From CAYZRY01 sp964630225 (GTDB taxonomy: Bacteria; Bacillota_I; Bacilli_A; RF39; UBA660): a stretch of DNA of 29,092 nucleotides. The position numbers and the translations under genes were made by a program. Under the pieces are notes generated by a model. It ran no database searches and had not been told where the DNA came from. It worked only from the letters and a program-made list of their open reading frames with translations. This document shows, one piece after another, positions 22,420-29,092 of this stretch. Position 1 is the stretch's first letter. Each line of letters opens with the position of its first letter. The DNA lies in NCBI GenBank assembly GCA_964630225.1, contig CAZVUK010000013.1, positions 1-29,092 of the forward strand, written 5' to 3'.

Positions 22420-23688
22420 TTATTTAAATTCGAAAGTAAATTTATCGATTCTAATTAAATCCCCTTCTTCGACGCCCATTTTGATAAGTTCATCATCGAT
22501 CCCCATTTTCCTTAAACTTCTAGAAAAACGTTCGACCGCTTCATCGGTATTAAAACGGGTCATCTTATATAGTTTTTCTACTTTTTCTCCTTTTATGACA
22601 AAGACATCTCCCTCTTTTTCAATGTAGAATGGTTTTTCGCTTCTGAATTTGTATAAAACATGTGATAACTGTTCATCTTTTTCATAAAGTTCCGTTATTG
22701 GTATATCTTTAAGTATCTCCGCCAAGCGATCAACGACTTTATCAAGACCTTCCCCCGTTGCAGCTGAAACCGGCATAATTTCACTTTTGATTTGCTTAGA
22801 GAAAAGCTTTAAATTTTCTTTAGCTCCTTCTAGGTCCATCTTGTTAGCAATAATTAGTTCAGGTCTATCGAGTAACTTGGGATTATAACTTGTTAATTCT
22901 TTTCTAATTATATTATAGTCTTCGATTGGGTCTCTTCCTTCTACTGCCCCCATATCGATGACGTGAGCAATAACACGTGTACGTTCAATATGTCTTAAGA
23001 AACGATCCCCTAAACCTAGACCTTCGGATGCTCCTTCGATTAAACCGGGTAGATCGGCAACGACATAACTATAGCCACTTTTACTTTTGCAAACACCAAG
23101 GTTAGGTGAAAGGGTTGTAAAGTGATAGGCAGCGATTTTTGGTTTAGCTTTAGATATCTGAGCAATAATCGAGCTTTTTCCAACACTTGGAAGCCCAACT
23201 AGTCCGACATCAGCCATCAGTTTAAGTTCTACTTTAAGTTCCTTAATTTCACCTGGCTCACCGTTTTCAGCATAGTTTGGAGCTGGATTAGCATGAGTCT
23301 TAAAGGCAGTGTTTCCACGACCTCCTCGTCCGCCAAAGGCGATAATAACTTCCATATCTTTTTCGTTTAAATCAGCAAGAATCTGGCCAGTTACGGCATC
23401 ACTTACAACCGTTCCTTGCGGAACAGAAATAACGATGTTTTTAGCTTTAGCCCCATCTTGATTCTTACCCTTACCGTTTTCCCCTTTATCAGCTTTAATT
23501 GTTTTCATATATCTTAGATCGATTAAAGTACGAAGCCCTTCATCTACTTTAAAGATGACATCTCCCCCTTTACCACCATTACCCCCGTAAGGTCCACCCA
23601 TCGGTACAAATTTCTCACGCCTAAAAGCAAGACATCCGTCTCCCCCATTACCCGCTATAACATTAATTATTGTCTCATCGATAAACAT
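22420..23688 (-). CDS. obgE: GTPase Obg/CgtA
   Basis: The 422-residue ribosome-associated GTPase is needed for 50S maturation and stress control. It has three domains. The Gly-rich Obg fold (about 1-158) starts FIDETIINVIAGNGGDGCL. The G domain has GLPSVGKS (165-172), switch II DLPGLIEGA, and IANKMDLEG as the NKxD motif. A C-terminal OCT domain (about 345-422), found in Bacillota Obg proteins, completes it. GAGG precedes ATG 23688. It lies downstream of rplU-prp-rpmA but is separated from them by a terminator, and a TATAAT in the gap suggests an additional promoter. Confidence 0.97.
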   Translation of the reverse strand: MFIDETIINVIAGNGGDGCLAFRREKFVPMGGPYGGNGGKGGDVIFKVDEGLRTLIDLRYMKTIKADKGENGKGKNQDGAKAKNIVISVPQGTVVSDAVTGQILADLNEKDMEVIIAFGGRGGRGNTAFKTHANPAPNYAENGEPGEIKELKVELKLMADVGLVGLPSVGKSSIIAQISKAKPKIAAYHFTTLSPNLGVCKSKSGYSYVVADLPGLIEGASEGLGLGDRFLRHIERTRVIAHVIDMGAVEGRDPIEDYNIIRKELTSYNPKLLDRPELIIANKMDLEGAKENLKLFSKQIKSEIMPVSAATGEGLDKVVDRLAEILKDIPITELYEKDEQLSHVLYKFRSEKPFYIEKEGDVFVIKGEKVEKLYKMTRFNTDEAVERFSRSLRKMGIDDELIKMGVEEGDLIRIDKFTFEFK

Positions 23689-23704
23689 AAGTACCTCTTT
23701 CTAT

Positions 23705-23710
23705 ATTATA
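23705..23710 (-). promoter_or_regulatory. Possible -10 box for the obgE-nusB-xseAB unit
   Basis: The minus strand reads TATAAT between the rpmA terminator and obgE. The -35 region is only a T-rich stretch, so this is tentative, though a promoter is expected after a strong terminator. Confidence 0.4.
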
Positions 23711-23726
23711 AACAAAAAACCGAAAT

Positions 23727-23750
23727 AAAAAAAGTACGAAAGTACTTTTT
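23727..23750 (-). terminator. Terminator after rpmA
   Basis: AAAAAGTAC and GTACTTTTT pair around a four-base loop (23729-23750), followed on the minus strand by further T. It begins at the rpmA stop codon. Confidence 0.85.
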
Positions 23751-24039
23751 AATTACTGACTGGATAACAACTTACTTGTTTTTTATCTTTTCCAAGTCTC
23801 TCATATTTTACTACTCCACTGATAGTAGTGTATAAAGTATCATCTTTCCCTTTTCTAACGTTGTGTCCAGGAAATATCTTAGTTCCTCTTTGACGATAGA
23901 GAATAGATCCTGCCGTAGCCTGTTGTCCATCGGCAACTTTAGCACCAAGTCTTCGTCCAGCCGAATCACGACCATTCGAAGTAGAACCCTGTCCTTTATG
24001 AGTAGCAAATAATTGAATATTTAATTTTAATAATTTCAT
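23749..24039 (-). CDS. rpmA: 50S ribosomal protein L27 (with Prp-cleaved N-terminal extension)
   Basis: The 96-residue protein sits near the peptidyl transferase centre. The Gram-positive N-terminal extension MKLLKLNIQLFA precedes the mature start THKGQGSTSNGRDSAGRRLG. In Bacillota the protease Prp cuts after the F-A of this extension, exposing the residues that reach the P site, and prp lies directly upstream. A single Lys-Gly replaces the common KKG. The body (GSILYRQRGTKIFPGHNVRKGKDDTLY) is typical. AAGGAG precedes ATG 24039. A terminator overlaps the stop. Confidence 0.98.
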   Translation of the reverse strand: MKLLKLNIQLFATHKGQGSTSNGRDSAGRRLGAKVADGQQATAGSILYRQRGTKIFPGHNVRKGKDDTLYTTISGVVKYERLGKDKKQVSCYPVSN

Positions 24040-24040
24040 A

Positions 24041-24343
24041 TTATTTCTCCTTAATTTTAATATTACGAGGATAAGTCTCTTCTAATTCATTAAACATATC
24101 AAGCATATTTATAAATATGTAAGATATATCATCTTTTAGTATATTTATTTCGAGATATCCATCATTGTCACTATAAGTAAGTGCTTTATCATCTACTTTA
24201 ATAGCTAAGTTAATACTACTTATCGCTATACTAGATACGCTAGCACAAACTATGTCGCGACCTAATTCATCATATTTAGCATGACCAGTAATAGTTATTT
24301 TACTTAAGTCATTATTTTTTCTAAATACTTCGATCTTTATCAT
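24041..24343 (-). CDS. prp: Ribosomal-processing cysteine protease Prp
   Basis: The 100-residue cysteine protease removes the N-terminal extension of ribosomal protein L27. The catalytic pair is visible: His21 in ITGHAKYDELGRDIVCASVS and Cys33 in the same segment, with the conserved GHA and D-I-V-C-A-S context. It is encoded between rplU and rpmA with gaps of three and one bases, the standard arrangement in Bacillota, and its substrate motif is present in the next gene. Confidence 0.95.
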   Translation of the reverse strand: MIKIEVFRKNNDLSKITITGHAKYDELGRDIVCASVSSIAISSINLAIKVDDKALTYSDNDGYLEINILKDDISYIFINMLDMFNELEETYPRNIKIKEK

Positions 24344-24346
24344 GAT

Positions 24347-24649
24347 TTAAGCCTTAATTGCTTTGATTGTTACTTGTGTATATGGCTGACGATGACCTTG
24401 TCTCTTACGGTTACTTCTATCCTTAGATTTGTAAGTAAAGATTTTAATTTTCTTTTGCTTACCTTCTTTAGTAATTTCACCAGTAACTGAAGCACCCTTT
24501 AAATATGGATTACCTACTTTGTCACCACAAGCTAGAACTTCGTTAAAAACAATCTCGTCTCCGACATTAGCATCTAACTTTTCGACGTAGATGATATCAC
24601 CTTCGGCAACATAGTACTGTTTTCCACCTGTTTTGATAACTGCTTTCAT
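24347..24649 (-). CDS. rplU: 50S ribosomal protein L21
   Basis: The 100-residue large-subunit protein binds 23S rRNA. The start MKAVIKTGGKQYYVAEGDII and the C-terminal block YKSKDRSNRKRQGHRQPYT are diagnostic. AAAGGAGGT precedes ATG 24649. It is first in rplU-prp-rpmA, behind a strong promoter and a leader of about 85 bases resembling the Bacillota L21 leader. Confidence 0.98.
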   Translation of the reverse strand: MKAVIKTGGKQYYVAEGDIIYVEKLDANVGDEIVFNEVLACGDKVGNPYLKGASVTGEITKEGKQKKIKIFTYKSKDRSNRKRQGHRQPYTQVTIKAIKA

Positions 24650-24659
24650 AATTACCTCC

Positions 24660-24738
24660 TTTATATAATCTAGACTCGCTCTTAAGGTACTTACGTTTTA
24701 AAACCTTTTTAATGCGGTTTGAACACTGAGGTACAAAC
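24660..24738 (-). ncRNA. Candidate L21 leader (cis-regulatory RNA upstream of rplU)
   Basis: The transcript between the predicted start and the SD sequence is more GC-rich than its surroundings and can fold. AAGGTTTT pairs with AAAA and CCTT around a GTAAGTA loop. Upstream lies GTACCTCAGTGTTCAAACCG. Its place and size fit the L21 leader family of Bacillota, thought to mediate feedback by L21. Identification is from position and look only. Confidence 0.5.
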
Positions 24739-24744
24739 ATAAAG

Positions 24745-24773
24745 ATTTTAACATAAAAGATATATATAGTCAA
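24745..24773 (-). promoter_or_regulatory. Promoter of rplU-prp-rpmA
   Basis: On the minus strand TTGACT (24768-24773), a 17-base spacer and TAAAAT (24745-24750), with TG one base before the -10. A near-consensus extended sigma-A promoter, fitting a ribosomal protein operon. Confidence 0.82.
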
Positions 24774-24784
24774 CAAAAGTACAT

Positions 24785-24809
24785 AAAAAAAGTAGCTTGA
24801 CTACTTTTT
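24785..24809 (-). terminator. Terminator of tkt-yneF
   Basis: AAAAAGTAG and CTACTTTTT pair around a five-base loop (24787-24809), followed on the minus strand by T residues. It overlaps the TAG of yneF. Confidence 0.85.
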
Positions 24810-25034
24810 CTTTGACTTTTTGTTGGGACTAGTCGTTTTCATCGCTGCCATCATCTGATTAATTTGTTTTTGTGATGCAGTTCGGCCCATCTGCGCCATC
24901 AGTGCTCTAATCATATCTTCGCTTATCGGTGGGTTTTTTTCAAAGTAACTCATCATATATTTACGACTTACAAAAAAACCGATTACGCCTCCGACAAAGA
25001 CACCAAATAGTACTTGTAAAATATCTACTAACAT
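24801..25034 (-). CDS. yneF: YneF family small membrane protein (UPF0154)
   Basis: The 77-residue protein has one N-terminal membrane helix (about 3-24, LQVLFGVFVGGVIGFFVSRK). A cytoplasmic segment follows with the UPF0154 signature: KNPPISEDMIRALMAQMGRTASQKQINQMM, ending in a Lys-rich tail. Function is not established for the family. It follows tkt by 18 bases with a clear GGAGG, as in Bacillus, where yneF lies close downstream of tkt. Confidence 0.93.
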   Translation of the reverse strand: MLVDILQVLFGVFVGGVIGFFVSRKYMMSYFEKNPPISEDMIRALMAQMGRTASQKQINQMMAAMKTTSPNKKSKKK

Positions 25035-25052
25035 ATTACCTCCGCTTAAAAA

Positions 25053-27014
25053 TTATAACATAGTTTCGATTGACTTAGCAATTTTTTCACTGTTAAAACC
25101 AAACTTTTCCAAGACTTCTTCTTTTTTACCACTAGCACCAAAAGTATCAATCGTAAATAAGTGTTTACTATCGGGCACATATTTTTGCCAAGAATAGCTT
25201 GATGAAGCTTCGATGACAAAAGTTTTATCACGGTAGAGCAAACTACTTTTATAGTCTTCGTCCATCGCTTCGAACAGTTCAATCGAAGGCATTGAAACAA
25301 GACGAATACTATAGCCTTTTTCACTTAATTTTTGATAAACTTCAGCAGCGATATGTAACTCTTCTCCGCTTGAGATAATGATGGCATCAAGTGGACCTTG
25401 TCCTTCGTAAACAGTGTAAGCTCCTTTAGCTACTTCGCTGACGCTAGTTGCTTCCATTACCTTAACTTTGTTACGAGAAAGGGCAATTGCTGCCGGTCTC
25501 CTGTTTTTAAGAATCGTTTTATAAGTTCCTAAAACTTCGTTTAAGTCAGCTGGTCTATAGACATCGACATTTGGCGTTGCTCTAAGTGAGACAAGCTGCT
25601 CTATCGGTTGATGGGTTGGACCATCTTCACCAAGTGAAATAGAATCGTGAGTAAAGGCATAGATGACAGGTAAATTACTTAAAGCACTAATTCTTAAAGC
25701 AGGTTTTAAATAATCACTAAAAGCTAGGAAAGTCGATACTACTGGAGTAAAGCCGTAAGTAGCTAAACCGTTAGCGATAGCTCCCATTGCGTGCTCTCTG
25801 ACTCCGAAATTGATGTTACGTCCGCCTCTATTGTTTTCATCAAAGTTGCCATTAATATCGAATTTGACAAAGGTTGATGATGAAAGATCGGCTGATCCAC
25901 CGATTAAGACAGGCATTTTTTTAGCAATAGCATTAAGGACTTTACCAGATGATACTCTTGTAGCTTCTTCATCGAGCGATTCATAATCATCAAACTCACT
26001 TATATTGATTGCTTTAGTATTATGAATAAAATAATTTAAATCATTTCTTTTCTTACTGTCAAGCTTTTCTAGGTTGTGTTCCCATTTTGTATATAGTCCT
26101 TCGCTTAAGGCGGTGCTCTTTTCAACAAAAGAACTTACAGCCTCATCACTTAAAGTAAAAGGCATATCTCTTACAGCGAGCTTATCTTTAATTTTACTTA
26201 TCTCTTCGCTAGATAGTGCTACACCATGAATTTTATGAGTATTTTCTAAGTTCGAGTATTTACCAATTACGGTTTTAATCTCGATAATCGATGGCTTATC
26301 GTTGGTTTTAGCTTTGTTTATCGCTTCATTTATGGCTTCAAAGCTTTCCCCATCACTAACTAACTGATAGTTCCAGTTCATCGCTTCAAAACGCATTTTT
26401 ATATTTTCACTAAAACTCATCTTTAGTTCGCCATCTAAGGTTATATCGTTAGAGTCATATAAAACAATTAACTTATTTAACTTAAGATGCCCCGCCAGGG
26501 AAGCAGCTTCATAACTAATTCCTTCTTGCAGGTCACCATCACCACATAAAGTATAGATATAATTATCGATAATATCTTTACCAAAAGTCGCTCTTAAATT
26601 AGCTTCTCCGATAGCCATACCGACACTGGAAGCAAAGCCTTGTCCCAGTGGTCCTGTTGTCATATCAACATAATCCCCGTACTCAGGATGACCAGGACTA
26701 ATCGAATCAATTTTTCTAAACTGTTTTAAGTCATCCATTTTCATCATCCCCAGCATCGTTAACGCTGAATATAAAAGAGCTGAGCCATGACCCGCTGATA
26801 AGACAAATCTATCTCTATTTATCCATCTAGGATGTTCCTTATCCACTTTTAAATGGTAGGCAAAAAGACTATAGATAATTGGAGCTGCTCCTAAAGCTAT
26901 TCCTGAATGCCCCGAATTAGCTTCGTTTATAGTATCTATTGCTAAACCCCTTAAATTATCGATAATTTTTTTATCATTACTTATAATATTAGTATCTTTT
27001 ATAAAACTTAACAT
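25053..27014 (-). CDS. tkt: Transketolase
   Basis: The 653-residue thiamine-diphosphate enzyme of the non-oxidative pentose phosphate pathway transfers two-carbon units between sugar phosphates. Visible features are SGHSG (His36), the active-site histidines in SAGHGS and SPGHPE, and GPLGQG (121-126). The ThDP/metal motif GDGDLQEG starts at 158 with the Asn189 ligand, and the central pyrimidine domain has NFGVREHAMGAIANG and FTHDSISLGEDGPTHQPIEQL. A C-terminal domain completes it. The length is normal. GGTGATATAA precedes ATG 27014. It has an extended -10 promoter and is cotranscribed with yneF. Confidence 0.98.
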   Translation of the reverse strand: MLSFIKDTNIISNDKKIIDNLRGLAIDTINEANSGHSGIALGAAPIIYSLFAYHLKVDKEHPRWINRDRFVLSAGHGSALLYSALTMLGMMKMDDLKQFRKIDSISPGHPEYGDYVDMTTGPLGQGFASSVGMAIGEANLRATFGKDIIDNYIYTLCGDGDLQEGISYEAASLAGHLKLNKLIVLYDSNDITLDGELKMSFSENIKMRFEAMNWNYQLVSDGESFEAINEAINKAKTNDKPSIIEIKTVIGKYSNLENTHKIHGVALSSEEISKIKDKLAVRDMPFTLSDEAVSSFVEKSTALSEGLYTKWEHNLEKLDSKKRNDLNYFIHNTKAINISEFDDYESLDEEATRVSSGKVLNAIAKKMPVLIGGSADLSSSTFVKFDINGNFDENNRGGRNINFGVREHAMGAIANGLATYGFTPVVSTFLAFSDYLKPALRISALSNLPVIYAFTHDSISLGEDGPTHQPIEQLVSLRATPNVDVYRPADLNEVLGTYKTILKNRRPAAIALSRNKVKVMEATSVSEVAKGAYTVYEGQGPLDAIIISSGEELHIAAEVYQKLSEKGYSIRLVSMPSIELFEAMDEDYKSSLLYRDKTFVIEASSSYSWQKYVPDSKHLFTIDTFGASGKKEEVLEKFGFNSEKIAKSIETML

Positions 27015-27030
27015 TTATATCACCAACTTA

Positions 27031-27039
27031 ATTATAACA
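27031..27039 (-). promoter_or_regulatory. Extended -10 promoter of tkt
   Basis: The minus strand reads TGTTATAAT, with a weak TTTCTT at the -35 position, between the HAD gene's stop and tkt. Confidence 0.6.
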
Positions 27040-27061
27040 AAGCTAGATAATAAAAGAAATA

Positions 27062-27874
27062 TTATCTTCCTAGCTCCATAATCCTTTCTAGTACTTTCCC
27101 TACTCCATCATTCTCATTATTATCCGTAACTATATCGGCATTTTCTTTAAGTGATGAGTAAGCATTGTCCATCGCTATTTTAAAAGCTACGACATTAAAC
27201 ATCGAAGCATCGTTATAATGATCCCCGATTGCTAAACTCCTACTTCTATCTATATTTAGATATTCTAGGAGTTTAATTATGCCATTTCCTTTATTATTAC
27301 CCTCTTTATTTAAATCATAACCATAACCATATTTATTAAATCTATTTAGTATTAAATCAACCGATTTATAATTAATTACAAAACCATCTAAATGATTTAA
27401 AAAATCTTCGATGTCATTTGCTTTATCCATATCAGCAGTACTGACTATCAGCTGATACACTTTTTCATCAAAATTATCTATATCGATAATATCTTTTATT
27501 TCACTATGAAGACTATATACATTTCTATATCTTTTTTCAAAGCAGTTTAGGATAATACCAAGTTCATTATCACTGGCATATCTAAGAAGGTTTTTAAGTG
27601 TAAGTGGATCAAGTGGATTTTCATATATTATCTCTTTTGTTTTGTAGTTATAAACAAGTGAACCATTATCTGAAATCAAATAATCACTAGCAGCGATCTT
27701 TAAAGCCTTATCCATAACAAAGGAACTATATCTACCCGAACACAAGACAACTAAATTACCTGCAGCAGAAAAATCAGCGATTACTTTTTGATTGTAATCG
27801 CTGATAGATTTATCCTCTCTTAATAGAGTCCCATCAAGATCGATAAAAGCAATTAAATTATTATTGTTTTTCAT
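27062..27874 (-). CDS. Cof-type HAD-IIB family phosphatase
   Basis: The 270-residue haloacid dehalogenase-superfamily hydrolase has nucleophile Asp12 and acid/base Asp14 in FIDLDGTLLRED. Motif II lies in VVLCSGRYSSF, the C2B cap domain is at about 85-190, the motif III lysine is in the NKGNGIIKLLEYL region, and motif IV is GDHYNDASM. These are typical of the Cof/YidA group, which dephosphorylates sugar phosphates, FMN or PLP; the substrate cannot be read from sequence. ATG 27874 is used. AAAGG lies about ten bases upstream, slightly far, and GTG 27895 is an alternative adding seven residues. The start overlaps the upstream membrane-protein gene by 14 bases, so the two are cotranscribed. Confidence 0.9.
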   Translation of the reverse strand: MKNNNNLIAFIDLDGTLLREDKSISDYNQKVIADFSAAGNLVVLCSGRYSSFVMDKALKIAASDYLISDNGSLVYNYKTKEIIYENPLDPLTLKNLLRYASDNELGIILNCFEKRYRNVYSLHSEIKDIIDIDNFDEKVYQLIVSTADMDKANDIEDFLNHLDGFVINYKSVDLILNRFNKYGYGYDLNKEGNNKGNGIIKLLEYLNIDRSRSLAIGDHYNDASMFNVVAFKIAMDNAYSSLKENADIVTDNNENDGVGKVLERIMELGR

Positions 27875-28748
27875 ATAAGTAAAACCTTTGCCCACTTTGT
27901 TTAAAGATAAATGTATAACTATTAGTACGAGTTAAAAACTTATCTATCTCTGCGTTTGGATTATCGTGAAGTTTAAGACTAAAAGCTGGATCACTAAATA
28001 TACCATTGATATTTATAAAGATAGCTTTTTGTTCTATGTAAATACTGTCACCCATTTTTCTGGCACTAGTTATTCTTGTTTTAATATATGAACTATCAAT
28101 TGTTTCAGCTAAAGCTTCACAAGATAATTTGTATGATTCTTCGCTAAAGCTTAAGCTAGTGAATTGTTCTTTTGTATTAAAGGGCAACACTGTTTTAAAA
28201 TTGGGGTAGTCCTCTAAATTCAGATTAAGTGATTTTTTTAGCAGTGATACTAAATCACTCTCACTAATATCTTTTAAATTATTACAAGTATTAATTTCAT
28301 TTTTTTGTAAATAGGCTTTAAATTCATCACTTCTTGATACAAAAAACATTTGATAATTTTTATCTAAGTCTTCGACTTTAAAAGGAGCTTTGTAAAGATC
28401 TATTAAATCGATTACTTTATTAGGATGATAAGAAAAATCAATCAATTTATTATATGACAACAATTCATTATTATCAAGTGAGATATCTCCATCTTCAGCA
28501 TTTGCTAAAGTAACTTTATTTTCGACATCTACTTCGACTGCTTTCTTCTTTTTGGTATTAAATGAGGGAAGCACAAGATTAAAGATGAGAAAGATAGTAG
28601 TAAACAATAATACTACTCCAATTAGCTTGAGAATTTGTTTACGAAAAGCTTTCTTTTCTTCGTCATTAAGTGGCACTATTTCATTAGCTTTATATATTTC
28701 TTCATTTAAATTATCAATATCATCAAAATTGTGAGAATCTTTATGCAT
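27861..28748 (-). CDS. Single-pass membrane protein of unknown function
   Basis: I do not recognise this 295-residue protein. It has an acidic, soluble N-terminal 35 residues, one hydrophobic helix (about 41-60, KLIGVVLLFTTIFLIFNLVL) followed by KKKK, and a large Asp/Ser/Asn-rich C-terminal domain of about 220 residues. No catalytic motif or cleavable signal is visible. The N-terminus ahead of the helix contains basic residues, but the KKKK after the helix makes topology ambiguous. AGGAGG precedes ATG 28748 and a consensus extended promoter lies just upstream. It overlaps the HAD phosphatase gene by 14 bases, forming a two-gene unit. Confidence 0.65.
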   Translation of the reverse strand: MHKDSHNFDDIDNLNEEIYKANEIVPLNDEEKKAFRKQILKLIGVVLLFTTIFLIFNLVLPSFNTKKKKAVEVDVENKVTLANAEDGDISLDNNELLSYNKLIDFSYHPNKVIDLIDLYKAPFKVEDLDKNYQMFFVSRSDEFKAYLQKNEINTCNNLKDISESDLVSLLKKSLNLNLEDYPNFKTVLPFNTKEQFTSLSFSEESYKLSCEALAETIDSSYIKTRITSARKMGDSIYIEQKAIFININGIFSDPAFSLKLHDNPNAEIDKFLTRTNSYTFIFKQSGQRFYLYEKQ

Positions 28749-28770
28749 AGTCGCCTCCTATTATGAATAA

Positions 28771-28799
28771 ATTATATCATTATTTAATTTGTATATCAA
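28771..28799 (-). promoter_or_regulatory. Promoter of the membrane protein-HAD phosphatase operon
   Basis: On the minus strand TTGATA (28794-28799), a 17-base spacer and TATAAT (28771-28776), with TG one base before the -10: an almost perfect extended sigma-A promoter. AGGAGG of the gene follows within 20 bases. Confidence 0.82.
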
Positions 28800-28831
28800 T
28801 TATTATATATCAAAAAAAAATTAAAAATTAC

Positions 28832-28860
28832 TTGAAAGACCTATACTTATATGGTATTAT
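28832..28860 (+). promoter_or_regulatory. Promoter of the tRNA gene pair
   Basis: TTGAAA (28832-28837), a 17-base spacer and TATTAT (28855-28860), with TG at 28852-28853. The first tRNA begins 12 bases after the -10, so the 5' leader is very short. Confidence 0.8.
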
Positions 28861-28871
28861 TAAAAAGCGAT

Positions 28872-28948
28872 GGACCTTTAGCTCAGTTGGTTAGAGCATC
28901 CGGCTCATAACCGGCAGGTCATAGGTTCGAGCCCTATAAGGTCCACCA
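28872..28948 (+). tRNA. tRNA with CAT anticodon, probably tRNA-Ile2 (lysidine-modified); elongator Met is the alternative
   Basis: The 77-base cloverleaf with encoded CCA has acceptor arms GGACCTT/AAGGTCC, a D arm TAGCTCAGTTGGTTAGAGC, anticodon loop CTCATAA, T arm ATAGG-TTCGAGC-CCTAT, and discriminator A. C4-G69 and C5-G68 are the pairs TilS uses to pick tRNA-Ile2, and the acceptor and D-arm sequence resembles Bacillus and Mycoplasma tRNA-Ile(CAU) as I recall it. If so, C34 is converted to lysidine and reads AUA. The top pair of the anticodon stem (27-43) is a T-C mismatch. Confidence 0.9.
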
Positions 28949-28959
28949 TTATTTTTTTT

Positions 28960-29044
28960 GCGGGTGTGGCGGAACTGGCAGACGCGCTAGACTTAGGATC
29001 TAGTGCCGTAAGGCTTGCAGGTTCAACTCCTGTCACCCGCACCA
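28960..29044 (+). tRNA. tRNA-Leu (TAG anticodon)
   Basis: The 85-base class II tRNA has acceptor arms GCGGGTG/CACCCGC, an encoded CCA, anticodon stem CTAGA/TCTAG with loop CTTAGGA (anticodon TAG, reading CUN codons), and a long variable arm TGCCGTAAGGCT. It lies 11 bases after the CAT tRNA and shares its promoter. Confidence 0.97.
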
Positions 29045-29061
29045 ACGAGAATTGAAATGGC

Positions 29062-29091
29062 TTCCAAAAGTTGGAAAAAACAATGTATAAT
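29062..29091 (+). promoter_or_regulatory. Possible promoter region cut by the window end
   Basis: An inverted repeat TTCCAA-AAG-TTGGAA (29062-29076) is followed by TATAAT at 29086-29091. No T run follows the hairpin and no -35 at normal spacing is clear. The downstream gene is out of view. Confidence 0.3.
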
Positions 29092-29092
29092 A

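Noticed and set aside
1..29092. CRISPR arrays or insertion sequences
   Set aside because: No regularly spaced direct repeats, transposase genes or terminal inverted repeats were seen on either strand.

Overview
The window reads as a chromosomal segment of an AT-rich, low-GC Gram-positive bacterium of the Bacillota (class Bacilli, possibly near the Mollicutes/Erysipelotrichia side). Support comes from a class I heat-shock operon in the order hrcA-grpE-dnaK-dnaJ with CIRCE-like operators, a T-box in front of pheST, ribosomal protein L27 with the N-terminal extension cut by Prp and prp between rplU and rpmA, xerD-deoB and tkt-yneF pairings as in Bacillus, and a YneF-type small protein. UGA is a stop (the FAD-protein, mnmA and hrcA genes end with it) and Trp is read from TGG, so the Mycoplasma code does not apply. 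A block of ten Ns inside mnmA points to a scaffolded draft assembly. Almost all the content is housekeeping; no prophage, insertion sequence or CRISPR array was seen.

Layout. 1-2617 (+): the end of a BspA-type leucine-rich-repeat protein with a terminator, then frr, a family II pyrophosphatase-like DHH protein and a zinc-ribbon membrane protein packed as an operon. 2623-6300 (+): promoter, Phe T-box, pheS, pheT, terminator. 6290-7678 (-): FAD-dependent dehydrogenase. 7757-7905 (-): a 28-residue membrane peptide with its own promoter and terminator. 7935-9037 (+): mnmA, interrupted by the N gap. 9040-9885 (+): an HTH regulator with a near-perfect 23-bp palindrome on its promoter. 9886-10136: gene-free, with two related hairpin-forming repeats. 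10137-12199 (-): xerD and deoB. 12255-13466 (+): rarA. 13475-18063 (-): hrcA-grpE-dnaK-dnaJ. 18077-20124 (-): two adjacent, related HExxH metallopeptidase genes, each apparently frameshifted. 20189-20437 (-): an 82-residue Pro/Gly/Asn-rich protein. 20519-24773 (-): L21 leader, rplU, prp, rpmA, terminator, then obgE, nusB, xseA, xseB. 24801-27014 (-): tkt and yneF. 27062-28748 (-): a membrane protein overlapping a Cof-type HAD phosphatase. 28832-29044 (+): promoter and two tRNA genes (CAT anticodon, probably Ile2; and Leu-TAG).

How the genes work together. Translation dominates: Phe charging (pheST under T-box control), ribosome recycling (frr), tRNA thiolation (mnmA), large-subunit proteins and their processing protease, the Obg GTPase, and antitermination (nusB). 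Genome maintenance is covered by rarA, xerD and xseAB, proteostasis by the HrcA regulon, and pentose metabolism by tkt and deoB.

The least explained region is 18077-20462. It holds two tandem metallopeptidase paralogues whose corrected lengths are almost identical (about 343 and 344 residues). One carries a ten-base A tract near its start, which could be an assembly error, a decayed gene or a phase-variable switch. Upstream of them sits the compositionally odd 82-residue protein. Several starts were moved downstream of the longest open frame because an upstream start would overlap a promoter or terminator, or because a good Shine-Dalgarno site supports the internal codon.
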